Source of the DNA: Xenorhabdus miraniensis
GTDB taxonomy: Bacteria > Pseudomonadota > Gammaproteobacteria > Enterobacterales > Enterobacteriaceae
Assembly (NCBI RefSeq): GCF_002632615.1
Contig: NZ_NITZ01000011.1
Location: 93,493-157,492 of the forward strand
Reading direction: 5' to 3'
DNA: 64,000 bases
Each line of letters begins with the position of its first letter. The first letter of the stretch is position 1. The position numbers were made by a program, and so were the translations under genes. A model generated the notes under the pieces. The model did no database searches and was not told the DNA's origin. It saw only the letters and a list, made by a program, of their open reading frames with translations. Below are positions 1 to 7,916 of this stretch, one piece after another.

Positions 1-210
1 AGGTGCTTCGGCGGGTTTTGCGGTTGTCTGCCCTCCCACCAGCGGTTTGTGCGGCATGTAAGCACAGCCCCCTAATGTCAGTGCCGACAAGGTTAATACC
101 GCCACAGATATGCTAATACGCCACTTATTTTCCCGGTTTTTCCGTAAACCGGCAGAGTCATAAGCTACATGGTTTTTAGCATGGCTTTCGGCAACGGGCA
201 TTGTATCCAT
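1..210 (-). CDS. flgH: Flagellar L-ring lipoprotein FlgH, N-terminal part (cut by window edge)
   Basis: The first 70 codons of FlgH run off the left edge. FlgH forms the outer-membrane L-ring of the flagellar basal body. The lipobox LTLGGC puts the lipidated cysteine at residue 49, followed by AYMPHKPLV, which matches the start of mature enterobacterial FlgH. ATG at 208-210 is preceded by a weak purine-rich stretch. The gene follows flgG by 68 bp in the same direction, as in the standard flg operon. Oddity: about 30 charged residues precede the hydrophobic signal segment, whereas most FlgH signal peptides are about 21 residues long. No better downstream ATG, GTG or TTG is available, so the extension looks real. 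Confidence 0.85.
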   Translation of the reverse strand, partial: MDTMPVAESHAKNHVAYDSAGLRKNRENKWRISISVAVLTLSALTLGGCAYMPHKPLVGGQTTAKPAEAP

Positions 211-278
211 CTTCTATGCTCTTAAATTTATCGCAGAAATAGTGGGGGGAATATGTCCCTCCACTATTCATGATTAAG

Positions 279-1061
279 TTATAACTGAGTCAGTTTTTGC
301 AACATCTGATCAGACGTTGATACCGCTTTACTGTTGATTTCGTAGGCTCGCTGAACCTGAATCATATTGACCAACTCTTCCGCCACATTGACGTTAGAGG
401 TTTCAACATAGCCTTGATAGAGCAATCCGGCACCATTAATGCCCGGCGCATTTTCCACTGGAACACCCGAACTGTTGGTTTCCAGATACAGGTTCTCACC
501 AATGCTTTCCAAACCACTTTCATTGATGAACGTGGTCAGCGTCAATTGCCCGACCTGTTGAGGTGCGTTTTGCCCCTGCACATTCACACTGATGATCCCG
601 TCACGGGCGATACTCATTTTGGTGGCATTATCTGGAATGATGATTGCTGGCACGACCTGAAAACCGCCCGCTGTCACTAACTGACCATTTTGGTCCACCT
701 GAAATGAACCATCACGGGTATAGCCGGTTGTGCCATCAGGCATCTGGATCTGGAAGAAGCCCTGCCCCTTGATTGCTATGTCTTTGCTGTTATTGGTCTG
801 CGCCAAGTTGCCCTGATTGTGCAAACGTTCAGTAGCTACCGGCCGTACCCCAGTACCAATCTGCAACCCTGATGGCAAGTTAGTCTGTTCAGACGACATC
901 GCGCCCGGCTGGCGTTCAGTTTGATAGAGCAAATCTTCAAATACCGCACGCTGGCGTTTAAAACCATTGGTGCTGACGTTTGCCAGGTTGTTGGCAATGA
1001 CATCCATATTTGTTTGCTGAGCATCCAGCCCAGTCTTGGCAATCCATAAAGATCGGATCAT
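279..1061 (-). CDS. flgG: Flagellar distal rod protein FlgG
   Basis: FlgG builds the distal rod that crosses the periplasm inside the P and L rings. The 260-residue product has the usual family length. It opens with the rod/hook signature ([21 protein letters not shown], residues about 13-33) and ends with the conserved C-terminal coiled region ([19 protein letters not shown]). There is no Sec signal, as expected for a protein exported by the flagellar type III apparatus. A strong Shine-Dalgarno (GGGGAGG) lies just before ATG 1061. It sits 17 bp after flgF in the flgBCDEFG(H) operon. Confidence 0.97.
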   Translation of the reverse strand: MIRSLWIAKTGLDAQQTNMDVIANNLANVSTNGFKRQRAVFEDLLYQTERQPGAMSSEQTNLPSGLQIGTGVRPVATERLHNQGNLAQTNNSKDIAIKGQGFFQIQMPDGTTGYTRDGSFQVDQNGQLVTAGGFQVVPAIIIPDNATKMSIARDGIISVNVQGQNAPQQVGQLTLTTFINESGLESIGENLYLETNSSGVPVENAPGINGAGLLYQGYVETSNVNVAEELVNMIQVQRAYEINSKAVSTSDQMLQKLTQL

Positions 1062-1078
1062 GAATTTATCCTCCCCGA

Positions 1079-1834
1079 TTAGCTCATAGCGAGAATTTGA
1101 TTAGCCCGCTGTGCATTTTCATCGGAACTGTGTATGACTTTCATCTGCATCTCAAAACGACGCGCGTTGGCGATCATGTTCACCATGCTTTCCACTGGAT
1201 TGACATTACTGCCTTCCAGTACACCCGGCATGACTTTCACTTCCGTGCTGGCCGCCAATTCATTGCCTTGCTGCTCCTGCGCCTGTGGCGTTAAGTGGAA
1301 CAAACCATCATCACCCCGCACCACTTGTCCGGCTTCCGGTTTGACAATTTTCAATTTACCAATCTGACCCAACAGGGTTGGCGGATCACTGGCAATCAAA
1401 GCAGAAATGGCACCATCAGCGGCAATAGTCAGTTCAGCCTGTGGCGGCACATCAATCGGCCCGTTTTCGCCCATCAACATGCGCCCCTGCACCATCAGTT
1501 GCCCTTCGGGGGAAATCTGGATGCTGCCGTTGCGGGTATAGGCTTCCATCCCATCTTCGAGCTGGACAGCCAAATAGCCGCCTTGTCCGACAGCTACATC
1601 CAATGGGCGGGAGGTATAATTCATGGGTCCCTGACGGCTATCCATGCCGGGGGTGGAAGCAACAGTCAGGGTACGCGTCGGCAGGGTTTCACCTTCAATC
1701 GGTACGGCACGCAGTGCAGCAAGCTGAGCCTTGAAGCCCGGTGTTGAGGCGTTGGCCAGATTGTTGGCAGTGACAGCCTGATGCTCCAGTGTTTGGCGTG
1801 CAGCGCCCATAGCGGTATATATAACGTGATCCAT
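1079..1834 (-). CDS. flgF: Flagellar proximal rod protein FlgF
   Basis: FlgF is one of the proximal rod subunits of the basal body, exported by the flagellar type III machine. The 251-residue product has the N-terminal rod motif ([16 protein letters not shown], about residues 22-37) and the C-terminal coil ending [16 protein letters not shown], both typical of FlgF. An AGGCGG ribosome site precedes ATG 1834. It lies 21 bp after flgE and 17 bp before flgG. Length and order match E. coli. Confidence 0.96.
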   Translation of the reverse strand: MDHVIYTAMGAARQTLEHQAVTANNLANASTPGFKAQLAALRAVPIEGETLPTRTLTVASTPGMDSRQGPMNYTSRPLDVAVGQGGYLAVQLEDGMEAYTRNGSIQISPEGQLMVQGRMLMGENGPIDVPPQAELTIAADGAISALIASDPPTLLGQIGKLKIVKPEAGQVVRGDDGLFHLTPQAQEQQGNELAASTEVKVMPGVLEGSNVNPVESMVNMIANARRFEMQMKVIHSSDENAQRANQILAMS

Positions 1835-1855
1835 AAAGCTATCCGCCTGAGCTTA

Positions 1856-3064
1856 TTAACGCATACTGACCAGAGTTTGCAGAATTTGATCCTGCGTCTT
1901 GATGGTTTGGGCGTTGGATTGATAGTTACGCTGGGCGACAATCATACTGACCAGCTCCTGGCTCATATCGACGTTAGAGGCTTCCAACGCCCCAGTGATC
2001 AGCTTACCGAAGTTGCCTGAACCTGCGATACCCACAACCGGGCTGCCTGATGCACTGGATTCTACCCAAACGTTATCACCTTGCGCAGCCAGGCCTTCAG
2101 GATTAGAGAAGTTTGCCAGTACGACCTGACCTAATACTTGTTTCTGGCTGTTGGAATAGGTCGCGTAAATTTTACCGTCCTCATCCACACGGTAATCACT
2201 GAAGCTACCTGCGGCATAGCCATCTTGTGTTGGATTGGAGGTAAAATCTTGGGGAATGTTCTGCTGTTTACTACCCGAAAAATCAATGGTGATTGGCCCG
2301 GCCATTGAACCATTCAAAGATTCGACATTGAATGTAAATACATTATTGGTACCGACCATTTGGCCATAGCCGTCAAATTGCACATCACCCAATTTATGGG
2401 CGGTAGAGCCGGCTACAGAAATATCCTTGGCATGAAACTCCCATGTATTGTCGGCTGTTTTCACGAAGAATGTTCGGAGATCATGCTGATTCCCCAAACT
2501 GTCATAGACTTGCAAGGTGGTGCTGTAGTTAAAACTATCGTTATTATTCGGATCAAAGGCGTTTTTCACCGGATCAATGGCTGAGTGCATTGAATTTAGG
2601 GTGGCTTTCAGCTTAACTGCTGTAGTCGCTTTCGCATTCAACATATCTGTTGGAATTGAAAGCGGCTCGACCGCTCCGCCTTGCAGAATTTCTCCGTTTA
2701 CCGCCGGATAACCCGTCAGCTTCATGCCCTGCATATTGATCAGATTACGCTCTTTATCCATTTGGAACTGACCATTACGGGAATAGAAAATATTACCGCT
2801 GGTATCCTGCATGCGGAAAAAACCACCCTGTGTAATTGCCATATCCAACTGACGATTAGTCCTGGTAGTTGAGCCATCTTTAAAGTTCTGAAGCATACCA
2901 GAAACCTTAACACCCAATCCCACATCTGAGCCGCTGAAAACGTCCGAAAAGGCAGCAGAACTGGATTTAAAACCGAATGTCGCCGAGTTTGCGATGTTAT
3001 TGCCAATAACGTCCAAATTACCCGCTGCGGCATTCAAACCACTGACCGCTTGTGAAAAAGACAT
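1856..3064 (-). CDS. flgE: Flagellar hook protein FlgE
   Basis: FlgE polymerises outside the cell into the hook, the joint between rod and filament. The protein has 402 residues, the usual enterobacterial size. It begins MSFSQAVSGLNAAAGNLDVI and has the conserved NNIANSATFGFKSS motif. It ends in the C-terminal rod/hook coil (NVDMSQELVSMIVAQRNYQ). A GGAGG ribosome site precedes ATG 3064. It follows the hook-cap gene flgD by 15 bp in the flgB-H operon. Confidence 0.97.
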   Translation of the reverse strand: MSFSQAVSGLNAAAGNLDVIGNNIANSATFGFKSSSAAFSDVFSGSDVGLGVKVSGMLQNFKDGSTTRTNRQLDMAITQGGFFRMQDTSGNIFYSRNGQFQMDKERNLINMQGMKLTGYPAVNGEILQGGAVEPLSIPTDMLNAKATTAVKLKATLNSMHSAIDPVKNAFDPNNNDSFNYSTTLQVYDSLGNQHDLRTFFVKTADNTWEFHAKDISVAGSTAHKLGDVQFDGYGQMVGTNNVFTFNVESLNGSMAGPITIDFSGSKQQNIPQDFTSNPTQDGYAAGSFSDYRVDEDGKIYATYSNSQKQVLGQVVLANFSNPEGLAAQGDNVWVESSASGSPVVGIAGSGNFGKLITGALEASNVDMSQELVSMIVAQRNYQSNAQTIKTQDQILQTLVSMR

Positions 3065-3079
3065 ATGTCCTCCGTTTAA

Positions 3080-3775
3080 TTAAAGAATCTGACGAACTTT
3101 ATCCATGGTTACCGTACCCGCCAGCCCTAAATCTAATTTAGTGCCATCCTCACCCCGCGTGACGCCATTTACCTTGGCAGAAATCAGCGGAAGTGCCACT
3201 AACGCTTGATCCTGATAGCTTGCGGAAACCGTGAAACTATACGCACCGTTTGCCACTTCCTTGCCATCTGCGTCTTTGCCATCCCATTTGAAACTATGGA
3301 CACCTGCATTCAATTTACCGATATCCACTTCCCGAACGACTGCCCCATTCTTATCTTTGATGGTTACTTTTACGTTATCGGCAGGTCGGGTCAGCTCAAC
3401 GCCCAGTCGTGATACGCTGATGCCTTTTTCTTCACTGGAGCCGACTAAAATCTTATTGCCGGGTATAATGACATCTCGATTAATCAGCAATGTTGTTTGC
3501 ATTGCCTGATTGTTGTCCATCTGTCCGACAATACTTCCCAGTGTTTTATTGAGTTTTTCTATGCCCTCAACAGTACTGATCTGCGCAATCTGAGAGGTCA
3601 GCTCGTTGTTTTGCATTGGATTGGTAGGATCTTGGTTCTTGAGCTGCGTCACTAATATATTCAGAAAGTTATCTTTGATATCACCGCTACTTTGTGGCTT
3701 TTTTTTGGCCACAGAAGCCAGCTCACCTAGCGTAGTATTATCCAATGATTCATTGATTGAAGTGGTCACTGCCAT
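3080..3775 (-). CDS. flgD: Flagellar hook-assembly (hook cap) protein FlgD
   Basis: FlgD caps the growing hook and helps FlgE subunits assemble; it is not kept in the finished flagellum. The 231-residue product carries the conserved N-terminal segment NFLNILVTQLKNQDPTNPMQ (about residues 36-55), which is diagnostic for FlgD. The C-terminal half resembles the FlgD Ig/tudor-like domains (WDGKDADGKEVANGAYSFTV). It lies 13 bp after flgC and 15 bp before flgE in the same operon. Confidence 0.96.
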   Translation of the reverse strand: MAVTTSINESLDNTTLGELASVAKKKPQSSGDIKDNFLNILVTQLKNQDPTNPMQNNELTSQIAQISTVEGIEKLNKTLGSIVGQMDNNQAMQTTLLINRDVIIPGNKILVGSSEEKGISVSRLGVELTRPADNVKVTIKDKNGAVVREVDIGKLNAGVHSFKWDGKDADGKEVANGAYSFTVSASYQDQALVALPLISAKVNGVTRGEDGTKLDLGLAGTVTMDKVRQIL

Positions 3776-3788
3776 AATGAAATTCCTG

Positions 3789-4193
3789 TTACTGACCCAG
3801 AGTCAGCGTTTTCAACATAATGGACTTAGTGGTGTTAAGCACTTCAACGTTCGCCTGATAGCTACGGGAAGCGGAGATGGTATTGACCATTTCCCCGACA
3901 ACATCCACATTCGGCATACGAACATAACCTTTTTCATCAGCCAACGGGTTACCCGGCTGATATTCAAGACGGAAAGGTGTGGGATCATCCACCACTTCAC
4001 TGACACGAACACCACCTATTTCCTGCCCTGCTGGTGCTGCGACACGAAAGACCACTTGCTTGGCGCGATAGGGTTCTCCATCCGGCCCAACAATGCTATC
4101 GGCATTTGCCATATTACTGGCGCTGACGTTCAGTCGCTGGGACTGAGCGGACAACGCAGAACTGGCAATATCAAAAATACTGAGTAGAGACAT
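3789..4193 (-). CDS. flgC: Flagellar proximal rod protein FlgC
   Basis: FlgC is a proximal rod subunit. From ATG 4193 the product has 134 residues, the length of the E. coli protein, and starts [20 protein letters not shown], matching the E. coli N-terminus. It contains the rod motif [10 protein letters not shown] and ends [12 protein letters not shown] second in-frame ATG two codons upstream (4199) overlaps the flgB stop by one base. I prefer 4193 because it aligns with the family and sits about 7 nt after AAGGA. Translation is probably coupled to flgB. Confidence 0.95.
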   Translation of the reverse strand: MSLLSIFDIASSALSAQSQRLNVSASNMANADSIVGPDGEPYRAKQVVFRVAAPAGQEIGGVRVSEVVDDPTPFRLEYQPGNPLADEKGYVRMPNVDVVGEMVNTISASRSYQANVEVLNTTKSIMLKTLTLGQ

Positions 4194-4198
4194 TCCCA

Positions 4199-4615
4199 TT
4201 ATCCTTGTGACTGTAGAACTGACATCATGCTTTTGATCTGCGCATTCGTCATTGTAAGTTCAGCCTGATATTTCAGACTGTTATCTGCGAAATTACTGCG
4301 TTCCATATCCATGTCAACGGTATTTCCATCCATGGCTGTCTGGTATGGCACCCGATACAGCAGATCCATCTCCAGACGTTTTTGAGGCTGAACGGGAATA
4401 TGTCGCTCGGAAGTCAGAGTTAGCCCAATTCCATTCCCCGTTACACGACCATGTGCCATTACCTTTTTCAGTTGAGCAGCAAAATCGATATCACGCGCCT
4501 GATAGCCAGGGGTATCCGCATTGGCGATATTGGCAGACAAAATTTCCTGCCGCTGGTTGCGGAGTGCCAGCGCTTCTTGTCGAAATTGAAAGGCGGCATC
4601 TAATTTATCGAGCAT
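4199..4615 (-). CDS. flgB: Flagellar proximal rod protein FlgB
   Basis: FlgB is a proximal rod subunit and the first gene of the flgB-H operon. From ATG 4615 the product has 138 residues, the family size, starts [20 protein letters not shown] and contains the signature [15 protein letters not shown]. The frame stays open 15 codons further upstream, but that part is unlike FlgB. A very strong ribosome site (GAGGGAGGAG) sits immediately before 4615, so this start was chosen. The promoter must lie in the 300-bp divergent region shared with flgA, which is normally activated by FlhDC; no precise FlhDC site could be read. Confidence 0.95.
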   Translation of the reverse strand: MLDKLDAAFQFRQEALALRNQRQEILSANIANADTPGYQARDIDFAAQLKKVMAHGRVTGNGIGLTLTSERHIPVQPQKRLEMDLLYRVPYQTAMDGNTVDMDMERSNFADNSLKYQAELTMTNAQIKSMMSVLQSQG

Positions 4616-4916
4616 ACTCCTCCCTCGGGTCTGTTCTGTCGGGGCGAACCCCAATAACACATCAAGAGCTTATAGCCCCCTCTTCATCACTAATGTTGCG
4701 ACGTTGTTTAAGGCAATGCACATGAAATAAGCTGGGGATAAGCTCTAAGCAGCTAACAGAATAAACGTAGAAGAAAAAGGTGATTCGAAGAATAGAAACA
4801 AATTGGATTGCTATTTATCCCATTAACGAATAATCAATCGCGTTACACTATTAACATCCAACAGGTGCTGAATATTTTTTGAAATCATGGTTCGCTAACG
4901 GGGTTAAGGTGATGAC

Positions 4917-5588
4917 ATGTCTGCATTAAAATTTATCGGTTCCCTTGCCATTTTCCTTAATTTATTTTTTTGCACTTCTTTGGCTTGGGGGAACAACTTA
5001 CCGCAATCGATAAATGATTATTTCAGGCAAATTCATCACACATCAGGTCATAAAGTCTCTGTGGAAATCAAAACGCCTGAGCAACATTGGCCGACTTGTG
5101 AATTTCCTGAGGTCCAGCCATCACTAGGCAATAAAAATTGGGGGAGCCTTTCCATCCCGGTGACTTGTGGTCAGCAACGTCGTTTTATTCAGGTTTACGT
5201 CAATGTCAATGGCCCTTACTTGGTTTCTAAGCAAGCTATTAACCGCAATGCAGTTTTGACAGAAAAAGATTTTCAAGTAAAAACAGGATCCTTAGATAAA
5301 CTGCCAAACGACATAATCCGTAACAGAAAGGCCATACAAAATGGTATTGCGATTCGCAACATATCTGCCGGACAATTCATCACACGCAATATGATTCGGC
5401 GTCCATGGGCGATTAAAGCTGGACAAAATGTGGTCGTCACCGTAGATGGACACCATTTTCAGGTGCGTTACGAAGGAAAAGCGATTAACAATGCCGCGAG
5501 TTTTGATAATATTCGTGTCCGCTTAGCGTCCGGGCAGGTTATTACTGGTGAAGCCCAAGAAAATGGTAGTGTAAAAATGATGTTATAA
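4917..5588 (+). CDS. flgA: Flagellar P-ring assembly chaperone FlgA
   Basis: FlgA is a periplasmic chaperone needed to assemble the P-ring (FlgI) around the rod. The 223-residue product has a Sec signal peptide of about 25 residues (MSALKFIGSLAIFLNLFFCTSLAWG) and a C-terminal SAF-type region. That region includes RNAVLTEKDF and AGQFITRNMIRRPWAIKAGQ, as in FlgA family members. AAGGTG lies 5 nt before ATG 4917. It is divergent from flgB, the standard arrangement, and is followed by flgMN. Confidence 0.95.
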   Translation: MSALKFIGSLAIFLNLFFCTSLAWGNNLPQSINDYFRQIHHTSGHKVSVEIKTPEQHWPTCEFPEVQPSLGNKNWGSLSIPVTCGQQRRFIQVYVNVNGPYLVSKQAINRNAVLTEKDFQVKTGSLDKLPNDIIRNRKAIQNGIAIRNISAGQFITRNMIRRPWAIKAGQNVVVTVDGHHFQVRYEGKAINNAASFDNIRVRLASGQVITGEAQENGSVKMML

Positions 5589-5593
5589 ATGGC

Positions 5594-5620
5594 TAAAGTT
5601 TTATTTCTTCAAGCCGATAT
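5594..5620 (+). promoter_or_regulatory. Sigma-28 (FliA) promoter of flgMN
   Basis: TAAA at 5594-5597 is followed, after exactly 15 nt, by GCCGATAT at 5613-5620. The enteric FliA consensus is TAAA-N15-GCCGATAA, so only one base differs. It lies 91 bp before the flgM start, just past the flgA stop. This fits the known late-class expression of flgM, which adds to read-through from flgA. Confidence 0.9.
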
Positions 5621-5711
5621 AACCAACAGGCCATGATTTTACAGGCATGCCAGCGGTATATCGCCTGCTACCTAAGACAAATAGATAATGCCTGATTAAA
5701 GGATTACGATT

Positions 5712-6011
5712 ATGAGTATTGAACGCACTCAACCTCTACTGGCTATGGCTGCTTTACAGCAACGCAATGCCAATGAAGGGGCTCAGATCACTCGAAGAAC
5801 TGTGGCTGTCGCAGAAAAAAGCGCCGATACGCAAGTCAAACTGAGCGAAGCGCAAAAAAAGCTCGTCCAGCCAAGTAGCCAGGATATTAATATCCAGAAA
5901 GTACAACAATTGAAAGAAGCCATTGCACAGGGAACACTGACGATGGACAGCGGTAAAATTGCTGATGCCCTATTCAGAGAAGCCCTTGAAAATATGGAAT
6001 ATGATAAATAA
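5712..6011 (+). CDS. flgM: Anti-sigma-28 factor FlgM
   Basis: FlgM binds and blocks FliA (sigma-28) until the hook is complete, then is exported through the hook. The 99-residue acidic/basic helical product has the expected length and begins MSIERTQPLLAMAALQQRNA. Its C-terminal half (INIQKVQQLKEAIAQGTLTMD, then KIADALFREALENM) matches the FliA-binding region of FlgM. It is preceded by its own FliA promoter and followed 26 bp later by flgN. Confidence 0.94.
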   Translation: MSIERTQPLLAMAALQQRNANEGAQITRRTVAVAEKSADTQVKLSEAQKKLVQPSSQDINIQKVQQLKEAIAQGTLTMDSGKIADALFREALENMEYDK

Positions 6012-6037
6012 ACCATCAAATTCATAAAGAGCCATAA

Positions 6038-6478
6038 ATGGAAGAACTTCAACTCTTGCTTGAACAGCAAAGTGCGCATTTAAATTCGCTTTCGCACACG
6101 ATGGCAGAAGAACAGCGCATATTATGCGAAGGTTTTATTGAAGCGAATCATTTACATCGAGTCACTGAGCAAAAGGCATTTTTGCTTTCAGCACTTGATC
6201 ACGCAGAACGCAAGCGCCAGCAACTAAACGAAACGCTGAAAATAAATGAACCTTATGCTGACCATGAAAGACTGGCAATATTATGGGAGCAAATTGGCCA
6301 AACGGTTGAACGTATCCGTGATTTAAATGCCCACAATGGATTCTTGCTGGATCAGCATATTGAGTTGAATAGTAAGGCAATTGCTTTTCTGAAAAGTCAT
6401 CACAGTCCTTCTCTTTATGGTGCTGATGGGCAAGCACGTCATAATTCAGCGCTATCGGGCCATAAGATTAGCGTTTGA
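6038..6478 (+). CDS. flgN: Flagellar export chaperone FlgN
   Basis: FlgN is the cytosolic chaperone for the hook-filament junction proteins FlgK and FlgL. The 146-residue, mostly helical, coiled-coil-like product lies directly downstream of flgM and ends shortly before a hairpin. Similarity to FlgN is modest by eye (LNSLSHTMAEEQRIL; WEQIGQTVERIRDLNAHNGFLLDQHI). Gene position, length and helical character make the call secure. Confidence 0.9.
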   Translation: MEELQLLLEQQSAHLNSLSHTMAEEQRILCEGFIEANHLHRVTEQKAFLLSALDHAERKRQQLNETLKINEPYADHERLAILWEQIGQTVERIRDLNAHNGFLLDQHIELNSKAIAFLKSHHSPSLYGADGQARHNSALSGHKISV

Positions 6479-6510
6479 TTTTTATCATACTGCTTTAAGC
6501 AGTAATATCT

Positions 6511-6547
6511 ACAGACCTCTTAGGTGATGCGTTGATAAGAGGTCTGT
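6511..6547 (+). terminator. Hairpin terminator after flgMN
   Basis: A perfect 12-bp inverted repeat (ACAGACCTCTTA at 6511-6522, TAAGAGGTCTGT at 6536-6547) with a 13-nt loop lies 33 bp after the flgN stop. The following sequence is only moderately T-rich, so termination may be partial. The rest of 6548-6817 holds no gene I can support. Confidence 0.65.
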
Positions 6548-6817
6548 TTCTGTACATTTATACCTTTCTTCCCTACACAAGAAGGAATAATTTTCATTCT
6601 AATCGCCAATTTTTTGGCTTAATTTTCTCTTAAGCGCTGCATAAATGCTTATATTCAAAAAGTACAAGCCTAACTCTACGGGGAAGCTTTCGTGTTATAT
6701 ACATCATATTTATCATACCTTCGATAGTAGATAATGTTATTTTTTCGATGCCAAATTTAAATAAATCACCCCCTGCACTAGGATCAAAAATAGATAAACT
6801 TAATCTAAGATGAAATA

Positions 6818-7819
6818 TTATTCATAGCTCATGGTAAATGTCGCTGTCGCATTGGCTATCCCTGCTTTAACGTTACCATACCGATAATAACGCGCTTTTA
6901 AAGGAATACTGACAGGTCCTTCTGTTGTGGTTTCGGTATATTTAATTTTTTTTCCAAGGGGAATAGGAGTTACCTTCTTACCATCCAAAATTTGAATACC
7001 AACACCACTGGCTGCATTGGTATCAGGATTAAGTTTGATAATGCCTTTTTGGGCGTCATAAACGCCTTGAGAGCCTGCCTGCAAGAGCATGTTAACTTTG
7101 ATACGTGCATCACAATTTAAAGGGATATCAAATGCCTTTTCCACTGCTGTTGAGCCCACTTTGGGTAATTGCATTTGTGTGATCGTGTCTAATGGTACCT
7201 GAATATTACTATCATTAATGGAACACGATCGTACTTTAACTGTTATCTTACTCGCAGTATATTTAAACTCTTGGGTCTTCCCTCCGCTATTTGGTACGAT
7301 AACAATAGCCCCTAATAATTGGGAAGTATAATCACCTGGATTGATTGGGCCAATTTTGTAGAAGTCGAATTTGAGTGCAAGGCTCAAATTAGCAAAACCA
7401 TTGGCCTGTACCTTCTCAGAGTAAATCTTCCGGGTATTTAAACCAGACATCTCATCTTTGTCAGTGACATATTTTCGATTTTCTCTAACATTATGTGAAC
7501 CTCTGACGGTATATCCAAGGCCACTATTGCCCAATTTAAAAATTTTACGGTTTTTAAAAGAGTTTCCTGAAAATATCCCATAGGCTTTTATACCGACAGA
7601 TACATCCGTAATATCTGCCGGCAGGTTTTCGCATGTTATTGTCTTAATAGTATCTCTTACAACCAGTTCATCAATTGGCGAAAGAAAAGGAGCATCTAAC
7701 GGAATAGATGCCTCAGCTTGGGGCAATGTCTCATCACCTCCAGAACAACTCGCATACACTTTACCGGAAGAAAAAAACACAGAAGCCAACAATAACCATG
7801 GATAAATAAGCATTTTCAT
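6818..7819 (-). CDS. Fimbrial tip adhesin-like protein (two-domain)
   Basis: The 333-residue secreted protein has a signal peptide (about residues 1-23, cut near VYA-SC). It is the last gene of a chaperone-usher operon. Residues 24 to about 195 form a domain I cannot assign, as is usual for receptor-binding lectin domains. Residues about 200-333 look like a pilin domain with paired cysteines and end FTMSYE, the donor-strand/chaperone-recognition C-terminus with penultimate Tyr. Two-domain architecture and position after the usher point to a tip adhesin. Its ligand cannot be told from the sequence. Confidence 0.75.
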   Translation of the reverse strand: MKMLIYPWLLLASVFFSSGKVYASCSGGDETLPQAEASIPLDAPFLSPIDELVVRDTIKTITCENLPADITDVSVGIKAYGIFSGNSFKNRKIFKLGNSGLGYTVRGSHNVRENRKYVTDKDEMSGLNTRKIYSEKVQANGFANLSLALKFDFYKIGPINPGDYTSQLLGAIVIVPNSGGKTQEFKYTASKITVKVRSCSINDSNIQVPLDTITQMQLPKVGSTAVEKAFDIPLNCDARIKVNMLLQAGSQGVYDAQKGIIKLNPDTNAASGVGIQILDGKKVTPIPLGKKIKYTETTTEGPVSIPLKARYYRYGNVKAGIANATATFTMSYE

Positions 7820-7916
7820 CGGCCATTCCTTATATTAATTCTATAATTTATTGTTATATTTCCCATTGTTAATACAGAAGATATTGTTAACGCAGAAATA
7901 AAATAGCCATCTGCCA

